NCBI GenBank assembly: GCA_025997655.1
Contig: BNUW01000071.1
Coordinates: 1-12,228, forward strand
Source of the DNA: Spirochaetia bacterium
Lineage (GTDB): Bacteria; Spirochaetota; Spirochaetia; Treponematales; Breznakiellaceae
Length of the DNA stretch: 12,228 nucleotides
Reading direction: 5' to 3'
This document shows, piece after piece, positions 7,501 through 12,228 of the stretch; position 1 is the stretch's first letter; every line of letters starts with the position of its first letter. Position numbers and translations under genes: made by a program. Under the pieces are notes generated by a model, which was not told the origin of the DNA, made no database searches, and saw nothing but the letters and a program-made list of their open reading frames with translations.

Positions 7501-8070
7501 CGGGGGGCGGGGAATCTCCTGGGCCGGGAGCAGTCCGGGGACATTTATTCCGTGGGCTTCGACCTCTACATGAGGCTCCTGGACGATGCGGTGCGGCGTC
7601 TGGAAAACTCCCAGTACGAGGCGGAAACAGAAACACTGTTGGAACTGGAGTACACAGGCTTTATCCCCGACGCGTATATAGACGGCGCCCAGGAAAAGAT
7701 GGAGGTCTACAAGAAGATAGCATCGGTACACACCAGGGAGGAACTTGAAAACCTCCTTGGGGAACTGACGGATCGCTTTGGCCCGCCCCCGGACGAGGCG
7801 GCGTCCCTTTTATCCCTGGCGGAGATACGTATCATCTGCCGGGATATATCGGTCTTCTCGCTGAAGGAAAAAGGCGGTTCGGTCAGGGTTGAATTCGGCA
7901 AGGTTTCTAAGGTAAAAATAGACCGGCTCCTGCGGCTCATGCAGGAGTCAAACGGCAGGGTAAAGCTGGACCCCAGGGCGCCGAATGTGCTGCTCCTACA
8001 GACCGGGAGCATCGGCTTAAAGGAAAAAAGCGAGTTTATCCGGGAAAAGCTGGCTTCTTTGGCGGGATAA
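4525..8070 (+). CDS. mfd: Transcription-repair coupling factor Mfd
   Basis: Mfd is a DNA translocase that removes RNA polymerase stalled at lesions and recruits UvrA. From ATG 4525 the protein has 1181 residues. Its UvrB-like N-terminal module covers about 45-235 (FGDRSRVLSAL, RAPRVQVHGEFALRGEVLDV). The polymerase-interacting domain is at about 515-580 (GDFVVHINYGIGLFKGIERI). The helicase motor has Walker A GDVGYGKT (668-675), DEEQ (769-772), LSATPIPRT and QLRGRVGR. The C-terminal domain follows. An in-frame start at 4471 is possible but would overlap the preceding gene by 49 bases. ATG 4525 lies 5 bases after that gene's stop and begins the natural N-terminus. It has no strong Shine-Dalgarno, so translation is probably coupled. 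Residues about 433-464 are a Lys/Glu/Thr/Asp-rich insert encoded by a repeat-like sequence. E. coli Mfd has 1148 residues. Confidence 0.97.
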   Translation: MAPNTVSVPSFLKRIAASPTVSGVLDASLRGAFPLEIEGAEGSFGAILLAGLFQNKPGTFLAVTPTEREAVDLASDLETLGLPVALFPWWGAMPYREMAPLSAVFGDRSRVLSALARTGGGRGIVIAPERAFLTPLPPPDYIRSLLITLKPGGKIDTVSLAETLVRYGYTRAPRVQVHGEFALRGEVLDVLMGDGEAYRVLFDFDVVESIKRFDPVDQSSTIHDKAAELVIRPLKEVVWSDDRIEALSRNLASMEEFSGQGRSQGRAILEELMTRRTAPGEELFFPLAFETAASLTDYLGEADIGPGTVCYFERERLENAQESLDREYKSLYTKALRERDVPAPERILLKFGDLADRIPRRVSFMTIKGDADTAAHRVTVSCDPPRSFFGNINYLKEEFAVLAKQGWELVVAAESDTQAARLEELFKDELGGEEEEFLTTKDTKDTKKKEKKEEKAKKEGEGRAGVMVAALPLTSGFALPDIKLMLVQENEIFGRRKRPPRSLRQARSVAIDSFVELNPGDFVVHINYGIGLFKGIERIKALGHERDYIKLEYLGEEIVFVPIEQVNLVQRYIGNEGAPPRLDKLGSKSWENRKGRVKQSVEEIAEKLIELYSKRRASRGFAFPVDTEWQTMFEASFPFDETEDQLRCVEEIKEDMEKPNPMDRLICGDVGYGKTEVAVRACFKAVMGGKQVAFLAPTTILAEQHYENFQERFSQFPVRLAMLSRFVDRSETRKALEAVKKGEVDILVGTHRIIQKDVAFKDLGLMVIDEEQRFGVKDKERLKTMKHNVDCLTLSATPIPRTLHMSLLKIRDMSLLATPPHNRRPIETFVGEFNEEKLAAAIRAEVERGGQVFFLHNRVESLTDTRIRIEHLVPEMLVETAHGQMDTQDLEDVMHRFIHGGFHVLVSTTIIENGIDIPNVNTIIIDRADMYGVSQLYQLRGRVGRSDRVAYAYLFYPRDRALTELAMKRLQVVSDFTELGSGFKIAMKDMEIRGAGNLLGREQSGDIYSVGFDLYMRLLDDAVRRLENSQYEAETETLLELEYTGFIPDAYIDGAQEKMEVYKKIASVHTREELENLLGELTDRFGPPPDEAASLLSLAEIRIICRDISVFSLKEKGGSVRVEFGKVSKVKIDRLLRLMQESNGRVKLDPRAPNVLLLQTGSIGLKEKSEFIREKLASLAG
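5827..5910. repeat. Half-copy of the GAAGAATTTTAAC element inside mfd
   Basis: GAAGAATTTTTAACCACAAA starts at 5827 and continues as two tandem ACACAAAGG-type units to about 5865, then as an almost pure purine run to 5910. The first 14 bases match the outer ends of the elements at 2132 and 3302 except for one extra T. Unlike those copies, no inverted right arm follows. The reading frame of mfd passes straight through, giving TTKDTKDTKKKEKKEEK (residues 439-455), low-complexity and highly charged. The flanking residues (LEELFKDELGG before, GVMVAALPL after) are ordinary Mfd-like sequence, which supports insertion into a loop of the domain between the UvrB-like module and the polymerase-interacting domain. 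Confidence 0.65.
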
Positions 8071-8074
8071 TACT

Positions 8075-8079
8075 GGAGG
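8075..8079 (+). promoter_or_regulatory. Shine-Dalgarno that decides the HAD gene start
   Basis: GGAGG at 8075-8079 is 8 bases upstream of ATG 8088. An in-frame GTG at 8079 would give a protein three residues longer, but it overlaps this site and so would have no usable ribosome binding sequence. The ATG is the better start. Confidence 0.7.
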
Positions 8080-8087
8080 TGTTTGGA

Positions 8088-8702
8088 ATGAGTATAAAAG
8101 GTGTGGCCTTTGATTATGGGAAGGTGATTTGTTTTCCCCCGGAGGATGGGGTGAAGGAGCAACTGGCGGACCTGGCGGGGATGGGGGTCGAAGCGTTTGA
8201 AGCCCGGCGGTGGTCGTATCGCGGTGAATATGACCGGGGAACGATCCTGGGGGTGGAGTATTACCGGAACATGCTGGCCCTGGCAGGGATTGTTCGGGAT
8301 GAGGGGGTCCTGAAAAAGATGGTGGACATCGACACGGAAAGTTGGAGCCGGATAAACGGCGGGACGGTGCGGCTTATGGAGGATGTAAAACAGGCGGGGC
8401 TTAAACTGGGGATACTCTCCAATATGCCCCACGATTTTCTGGCCATAGCCCGGGAGAAGTTTCCCGTATTCAGCCTGCCCCATGCGGGTATCTTTTCCTG
8501 CGAAAGCTCATCGATCAAGCCGGAGGAAAAGATATACCGGGATTGCTGCGCCGCCCTGAAACTGAAGCCGGATGAACTTGTTTTTTTTGACGATATGCCG
8601 GTTAATATTGAGGCGGCGTGTTCCCTGGGAATACGGGGCTTTGTGTGGCAGAACCCTGAAACAGCCCGGGAAACCCTGCGGAAACTATCCATTCCGGTTT
8701 GA
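8088..8702 (+). CDS. HAD-superfamily hydrolase, YihX-like (subfamily IA)
   Basis: The 204-residue protein carries the four HAD motifs in order. Motif I is AFDYGKV with the predicted nucleophile Asp9. Motif II is LSN (Ser111). Motif III is KPEEKIY (Lys144). Motif IV is FFDD (Asp168/Asp169). The helical cap sits between motifs I and II (about residues 15-90). The layout FD-x-G-x-V, LSN, KPE-x-IY, FFDD matches E. coli YihX, a glucose-1-phosphate phosphatase, and relatives. As there, the usual second Asp of the DxD motif is Gly (residue 11), so the general acid is absent and the substrate cannot be inferred reliably. A phosphatase acting on a small sugar phosphate is plausible. The gene starts 17 bases after mfd, and its TGA overlaps the Shine-Dalgarno of the next gene, so it is probably part of the same operon. 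Confidence 0.85.
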   Translation: MSIKGVAFDYGKVICFPPEDGVKEQLADLAGMGVEAFEARRWSYRGEYDRGTILGVEYYRNMLALAGIVRDEGVLKKMVDIDTESWSRINGGTVRLMEDVKQAGLKLGILSNMPHDFLAIAREKFPVFSLPHAGIFSCESSSIKPEEKIYRDCCAALKLKPDELVFFDDMPVNIEAACSLGIRGFVWQNPETARETLRKLSIPV

Positions 8703-8711
8703 GGAGTTGAT

Positions 8712-9449
8712 ATGGTAAGAACAGTCTTCAGTTTTTTTCTTTTCGGCCTGGGCTCATTTATTGTCACCTTCCCGGCGGTTTTATGCTTTTTACTGAGCTT
8801 CTTTGGGTTGAAACGGCCCATGAAGTACCTGATCTACCGGATCGCCCAGGGGTGGGCGTGGATGATTATCGCCATTACGGGCTGTCCGCTTACGGTTTCA
8901 GGCAGGGAGCATATCCCCCGGAAGGGAGGCTTCTGTTTGGCAGGGAACCACAACAGTATTTTTGATATCGTCCTGCTTCTGGCCACCCTGGGTCGGCCGG
9001 TTGGGTTCATCGCCAAAAAAGAATTGGCCGCAGTTCCAATATTAAATATCTGGATTCCCCTCTTAGGGGGGCTCTTTATCGACCGGAACAATATACGGAA
9101 GGCGATCGGTACCATTAACGAAGGAATAGGGCGAATCAAATCCGGGGGCGTCATGATCGTCTTCCCTGAGGGGACCCGGGGTAAAGGCCGCGGCCTGCTT
9201 CCCTTTAAGCCCGGATCCCTGAAACTGGCCACCAAGTCAGGCGCCCCCATAGTTCCCGTGGCCATAACCGGCAGTTACGATGTCTTTGAAAAAACCGGCC
9301 GGGTTCACTCAGGACCGGTTTCGGTAAACTTCGCCGCCCCTATTGCCACCACCGATATCCCTGCGGAAGAGCGGGCGAATCTTACGGATCAGGTTTATGC
9401 AATAATAGATGGTGTGTTAAGAAAAGCTGAAGGAATCGCTTCGGTTTGA
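8712..9449 (+). CDS. plsC: 1-acyl-sn-glycerol-3-phosphate acyltransferase (PlsC family)
   Basis: This enzyme adds the second acyl chain to lysophosphatidic acid to form phosphatidic acid, the precursor of membrane phospholipids. The 245-residue protein has an N-terminal membrane segment (about 5-32, FSFFLFGLGSFIVTFPAVLC) and a second hydrophobic stretch near 46-58. The catalytic H-x4-D motif is NHNSIFD (His80, Asp85). The block GGLFIDRNN (119-127) follows. The substrate-binding FPEGTR is at 151-156, and VPVAITGS at 181-188. Length and motif order are standard for PlsC. GAGGAG at 8701-8706, overlapping the stop of the HAD gene, lies 5 bases before ATG 8712, so translation is likely coupled. 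Related acyltransferases that use other lysophospholipids share these motifs, so the substrate is less certain than the family. Confidence 0.92.
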   Translation: MVRTVFSFFLFGLGSFIVTFPAVLCFLLSFFGLKRPMKYLIYRIAQGWAWMIIAITGCPLTVSGREHIPRKGGFCLAGNHNSIFDIVLLLATLGRPVGFIAKKELAAVPILNIWIPLLGGLFIDRNNIRKAIGTINEGIGRIKSGGVMIVFPEGTRGKGRGLLPFKPGSLKLATKSGAPIVPVAITGSYDVFEKTGRVHSGPVSVNFAAPIATTDIPAEERANLTDQVYAIIDGVLRKAEGIASV

Positions 9450-9457
9450 CATATTAC

Positions 9458-9476
9458 TCCTAGTCAATTACTAGGA
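9458..9476. terminator. Stem-loop after plsC, possible end of the operon
   Basis: TCCTAGT (9458-9464) and ACTAGGA (9470-9476) form a perfect 7-base stem with a 5-base CAATT loop, starting 8 bases after the plsC stop. There is no T-run after it, so it is not a classical intrinsic terminator. It could instead protect the transcript end or be a binding site. Confidence 0.35.
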
Positions 9477-9540
9477 ATATATCGCAAATAAAAACAACTG
9501 TCAAGGAGAAAACAAGGGGATGCGGTTTCCTCTGCGTATC

Positions 9541-9569
9541 TTGACGGAGAGGCCCGCTTATGGTAGGGT
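9541..9569 (+). promoter_or_regulatory. Promoter of the tRNA-Val gene
   Basis: TTGACG (9541-9546) and TAGGGT (9564-9569) are separated by 17 bases, and the -10 box is preceded by TGG, an extended -10 motif. Transcription would start near 9576, just three bases before the mature tRNA 5' end at 9579. Position and spacing support independent transcription of the tRNA. Confidence 0.55.
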
Positions 9570-9578
9570 TCTTAAACC

Positions 9579-9652
9579 GGGCGCTTAGCTCAGCTGGTTA
9601 GAGCACCACGTTTACACCGTGGGGGTCATATGTTCGAATCATATAGCGCCCA
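9579..9652 (+). tRNA. tRNA-Val (anticodon UAC)
   Basis: A complete cloverleaf can be drawn. The acceptor stem is GGGCGCT (9579-9585) with AGCGCCC (9645-9651), and A9652 is the discriminator. The D arm is at 9588-9604 (GCTC/GAGC). The anticodon stem is CCACG/CGTGG (9606-9610 / 9618-9622), with loop TTTACAC placing TAC at 9613-9615. The T arm is ATATG/CATAT with loop TTCGAAT. The UAC anticodon reads GUA and other valine codons. CCA is not encoded and must be added after transcription. The gene sits between plsC and the convergent CNNM/CorC gene. Confidence 0.95.
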
Positions 9653-9694
9653 AAGACGTAATTCTTTATCATATAAGGAAATAGCTTGCCCGGA

Positions 9695-9724
9695 AGCGGA
9701 TTTTTACAATGCTGCACATCCGCT
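9695..9724. terminator. Inverted repeat between tRNA-Val and the convergent gene
   Basis: AGCGGAT (9695-9701) and ATCCGCT (9718-9724) form a 7-base dyad with a 16-base loop. It lies 46 bases beyond the stop of the minus-strand gene and about 43 bases beyond the tRNA, so it could end either transcript. The long loop and lack of a T-run make this weak. Confidence 0.25.
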
Positions 9725-9769
9725 GTCTTAACCCGTCGTCCACAGTCCCAGTACCCATCCCCCCCAGAT

Positions 9770-11008
9770 TTATTGATCCGAAATCACCAATTCCAGCACC
9801 CTATGCCGCAGCGCCCTGGTAACCCGGATCTTGAGGGTCCTGAAGCTGAAAACATCCCCTTCCCGGGGGACCCCTCCCAGGGTTTCGATGGCCCAACTGC
9901 CCACGGTGGTGGCGTTGGTTTTGTCGTCGTTTTCGATGCCGTAGAGGTCCAGCACATCCTGCAGGGCGGTATTGCCCAGCACCCGGTAGACCCCGGGCTC
10001 CAGGGGGGTGATTGCCTCCACCACATGGTCGTGCTCATCCCAGATTTCCCCTACCAACTCCTCCAGAATGTCCTCGATGGTCACAATTCCCACGGTGCCG
10101 CCGTATTCGTCCACCAAAACCGCCATATGAGACTTTTTTTCCTGGAGTTTGTTGAGAAGCCGGGAGATTTTGATGGACTTGGTCACGAAAACGATGGGTT
10201 TAAGCACCTCCTCCAGAGGTTTCCCCTGCTTGAGGACATTATAATGAAAGTCTTTTTGCAAAAGGACCCCGGCGATATGGTCGATGGTCTCCCGAAAGAC
10301 CGGCAGGCGGGAAAAACCGGTCTCGTAAAATTTCCGCTCAATTTGCTCCGGGGTTTCGGTGATGTCAACGGCAGCCACATCCACCCGGGGAGTGACGATT
10401 TCCGCAGCGGTGAGGTCGTCAAATTCGATGGTACGGCGGATCATGTCCTCTTCCCGGGCGTTGATGCCCCCTTCCTGGCGAACCTCTTCCACAAAGGTCA
10501 GGAGTTCCGCCTCGGTGACCGAACGATCCCCCTTTACCCGGAAAAGTTTGACGATACAGCTCTTCCAGAGGGTAAACAGCCGGTTCAAGGGCAAGAATAG
10601 CCAGATAAAAAATCGCAAAATGGGGGCGGAGAACATGGCGAAACCCTCGGGGGCTTCCTTTGCCATGGTTTTGGGGGAGATTTCGCCGAAGAGGAGCACC
10701 AGGACGGTGATAACCAGGGTGGCTACGGACACCCCTGCATTGCCGAAGAGCCCCACAAAGAGGACCGTGCCCAGGGCGGAGGCGGTAATATTGACGATAT
10801 TGTTCCCGATCAGGACGGTGGAGAGGAGTTTATCGTAATTTTCCGCTAATTTCAGGGCCAGGGCGGCCCGTTTGTTCCCATTGTTGGCTAAATTTTTCAG
10901 TTTTATGCGGTTCAGGGAGGAAAAGGCGGTCTCCGCAGCGGAAAAGAAGGCCGAACAGAGGAGCAGGGCCAGCAAGGCCAGGATGATACTAATACGGTCG
11001 CTTTCCAT
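9770..11008 (-). CDS. CNNM/CorC-type membrane protein with CBS pair (TlyC/HlyC-CorC family)
   Basis: The 412-residue protein has the standard three-part build. An N-terminal CNNM (DUF21) membrane domain covers about residues 5-155, with [19 protein letters not shown] (19-37), [15 protein letters not shown] (67-81) and [15 protein letters not shown] (104-118), motifs conserved in CorB/CorC and CNNM magnesium transporters. A cytosolic CBS pair covers about 200-325 ([38 protein letters not shown]). A C-terminal CorC_HlyC domain covers about 335-410. The family is linked to Mg2+/Co2+ transport or efflux. Spirochaete relatives were historically named haemolysin TlyC, but nothing here shows haemolytic activity. 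The ATG (complement of 11006-11008) lies 19 bases after the carboxypeptidase stop, so the two genes are probably co-transcribed. No strong Shine-Dalgarno is visible. Confidence 0.93.
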   Translation of the reverse strand: MESDRISIILALLALLLCSAFFSAAETAFSSLNRIKLKNLANNGNKRAALALKLAENYDKLLSTVLIGNNIVNITASALGTVLFVGLFGNAGVSVATLVITVLVLLFGEISPKTMAKEAPEGFAMFSAPILRFFIWLFLPLNRLFTLWKSCIVKLFRVKGDRSVTEAELLTFVEEVRQEGGINAREEDMIRRTIEFDDLTAAEIVTPRVDVAAVDITETPEQIERKFYETGFSRLPVFRETIDHIAGVLLQKDFHYNVLKQGKPLEEVLKPIVFVTKSIKISRLLNKLQEKKSHMAVLVDEYGGTVGIVTIEDILEELVGEIWDEHDHVVEAITPLEPGVYRVLGNTALQDVLDLYGIENDDKTNATTVGSWAIETLGGVPREGDVFSFRTLKIRVTRALRHRVLELVISDQ

Positions 11009-11027
11009 GCCGGGAGTATACCATTAT

Positions 11028-12227
11028 TCAGATTGGCTTTGCAAAGATCTTCCGGAAAAACAAGCCCAGCGCATCCCAGCCCCGCTTGAAAATATTTCCC
11101 TGCGCCGCTTCCTCCGCGGTGATCAGGGGGATGCGGCGGAGTTCGCCCCTCTCGTCATTCAAAATAAGCGTACCCACCGCAAGCCCTGCGGGAAGGGGAG
11201 CGATGAGGGGCTCATCCAGCACGGTTTCCCAACTAAGATTTTCACCCCGGTCAATAAGGGTGGTGAAGGGGATGGGCTCCGCAGGAATGGTCTGCACCGA
11301 GGGGCGATTTCCCTTCCACAGCCGGGCCGGGGGTATTTCCGGTTCCGGCGGACGCAGGGTCTTAAAGTGCTTAAAACCCCAACTAAGGAGATTGCTCCCG
11401 TCGGCGTCCCGGATACGGTCACCCCCCCAGGAAGCGGGCGCCCCCAGGATCACCGCGATAAGCCGGGTTTCCAACCGGGCGGCGGTAAGGGCGATATTGT
11501 AACCCGCCTCGTCGATGTACCCGGTTTTCAGGCCGTCCACCCCTTCAAAACTGGTGAGCAGGGAATTATGGTTGCGCTGGCGCCAGAACCGTACCGTGCT
11601 CCGGAGTTCCGGTGCAACATTGTCCGGGCGGGGATAGATCAATTCCATGGCCGAATGAAACTCCCGGAGATTGTTCGGGTGGCGTATGATATATTCCCGG
11701 CAGAAAGCGGCGAATTCCAGGGCGGTGGTCGTATTGTTTTCGTCAATCCCCGCGGGCTCCGTAAACCGGGTTTCCTTCAAACCCAACTGTTGAGCTTCGG
11801 CGTTCATGCGGCTCACAAAGTCCTGCACCGTGGGGCTGAACCGCAGGGCTACCGCTACGGCGGCATCGTTTCCCGAGGGTATGGCCAGCCCCAGAATCAG
11901 TTCTCGGAGGCTGACTACCTGCCCCTCCGCTAAGTGCATCAGGCTTGACCGGGGGGGTTGATTCACCGCCCAGCTTTCTGCGGGCAACGCCACGATTTCG
12001 TCCAGGGAAGCCCGGCCCGCATCAATCTCCTGCATGACCAGATGGATGGTCATAAGTTTTGTCAGTGAGGCAGGGGGAATGGGGGTATCGCCGTTTTTCG
12101 CGTACAGCACCGTTCCCGTGGCGGCATCCATGAGCACCGCCGCTTGGGAACTGATATCCGGCACATCCCCTGCAGGAGATTGATGCGGGCAACGCCACGA
12201 TTTCGTCCAGGGAAGCCCGGCCCGCAT
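11028..12227 (-). CDS. D-alanyl-D-alanine carboxypeptidase (PBP5/DacF family), N-terminus unreliable
   Basis: This serine peptidase (family S11) removes the terminal D-Ala from peptidoglycan pentapeptides in the periplasm and so limits cross-linking. All three active-site motifs are present: SLTK (54-57, nucleophile Ser54), SGN (118-120) and KTG (234-236). The opening of the domain (ISSQAAVLMDAATGTVLYAKN) and LKTGYIDEAGYN are typical. The C-terminal region after about 300 matches the beta domain seen in DacA/DacF proteins and ends in an amphipathic-looking segment (LGLFFRKIFAKPI) that could anchor it to the membrane. The first 19 residues come from the duplicated sequence at the window edge (12171-12228) and are a frame-shifted copy of GRASLDEIVALP. 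The true signal peptide and start are missing. The CNNM/CorC gene follows closely downstream. Confidence 0.9.
   Translation of the reverse strand: MRAGLPWTKSWRCPHQSPAGDVPDISSQAAVLMDAATGTVLYAKNGDTPIPPASLTKLMTIHLVMQEIDAGRASLDEIVALPAESWAVNQPPRSSLMHLAEGQVVSLRELILGLAIPSGNDAAVAVALRFSPTVQDFVSRMNAEAQQLGLKETRFTEPAGIDENNTTTALEFAAFCREYIIRHPNNLREFHSAMELIYPRPDNVAPELRSTVRFWRQRNHNSLLTSFEGVDGLKTGYIDEAGYNIALTAARLETRLIAVILGAPASWGGDRIRDADGSNLLSWGFKHFKTLRPPEPEIPPARLWKGNRPSVQTIPAEPIPFTTLIDRGENLSWETVLDEPLIAPLPAGLAVGTLILNDERGELRRIPLITAEEAAQGNIFKRGWDALGLFFRKIFAKPI
11979..12023. repeat. 45-base direct repeat, internal copy (in carboxypeptidase gene)
   Basis: The 45 bases here, starting TGCGGGCAACGCC, recur identically at 12184-12228. 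In this copy they encode the natural DAGRASLDEIVALPA region of the carboxypeptidase, so this is the original. Confidence 0.9.
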
Positions 12228-12228
12228 C
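12171..12228. repeat. Rearranged terminal segment: inverted plus direct copy
   Basis: Bases 12171-12190 are the exact reverse complement of 12015-12034 (20 bases). Bases 12184-12228 are an exact direct copy of 11979-12023 (45 bases). The two copies overlap at TGCGGGC. The segment runs to the last base of the window. Its translation does not fit a carboxypeptidase N-terminus, so this is most likely an assembly or amplification artefact at a contig end. Confidence 0.85.

Noticed and set aside
9662..9680. TTCTTTAT/ATAAGGAA dyad after tRNA-Val as a terminator
   Set aside because: It is AT-rich with a 3-base loop, a wobble pair and no T-run, so it is too weak to call.
9686..10600. 304-codon plus-strand frame opposite the CNNM/CorC gene
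   Set aside because: It overlaps a clear CNNM-CBS-CorC protein on the other strand, and its translation is low in recognisable structure.
10872..11933. 353-codon plus-strand frame opposite the carboxypeptidase
   Set aside because: It is the antisense of a gene with all three active-site motifs of family S11, and it also runs through the intergenic gap into the next gene.

Overview
This window looks like a piece of a spirochaete chromosome, most likely a Treponema-like organism with fairly high GC and strong G/C preference at third codon positions. The assignment is an inference. It rests on the mix of a primary sigma factor, a TlyC/CorC-type CBS protein, two secreted proteins of no recognised family (one with an outer-membrane barrel), and the general look of the proteins. 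No 16S or other decisive marker is present.

Layout. Positions 1-111 hold an unidentified C-terminal coding tail. A near-consensus sigma-70 promoter (145-173) then drives rpoD (249-2063, + strand). A convergent gene for a secreted protein of unknown function lies at 2262-3227 (- strand). From 3473 a tight + strand cluster runs: signal-peptide/beta-barrel protein (3473-4519), mfd (4525-8070), a YihX-like HAD hydrolase (8088-8702) and a PlsC-type acyltransferase (8712-9449), with gaps of only 5, 17 and 9 bases. A tRNA-Val(UAC) with its own promoter follows (9579-9652). The last block is on the - strand: a D-alanyl-D-alanine carboxypeptidase (11028 to the window edge) and, 19 bases downstream of its stop, a CNNM/CorC-type membrane protein (9770-11008).

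How the genes relate. Most are housekeeping: transcription (RpoD), transcription-coupled repair (Mfd), phospholipid synthesis (PlsC), peptidoglycan trimming (DacF/DacA type), ion transport (CNNM/CorC) and translation (tRNA). The + cluster probably forms one transcript with partly coupled translation. The two - strand genes probably form another.

The most notable structure is a family of three related sequences that all begin GAAGAATTTT(T)AAC and continue as purine-rich CACAAAGGA/CACAGAGGA-type repeats. One is a large palindrome between the convergent genes (2132-2242). One is a palindrome between divergent genes (3302-3413). One is a half-element inside the mfd reading frame (5827 to about 5910), where it encodes a Lys/Glu/Thr/Asp-rich insert. 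This pattern suggests a dispersed palindromic element that can be tolerated in coding sequence. The right end of the window carries a 45-base duplication joined to a 20-base inverted copy of sequence within the carboxypeptidase gene. This is probably an assembly or amplification artefact at a contig edge, so the N-terminus of that gene should not be trusted. I found no CRISPR array, insertion sequence, prophage or defence system.
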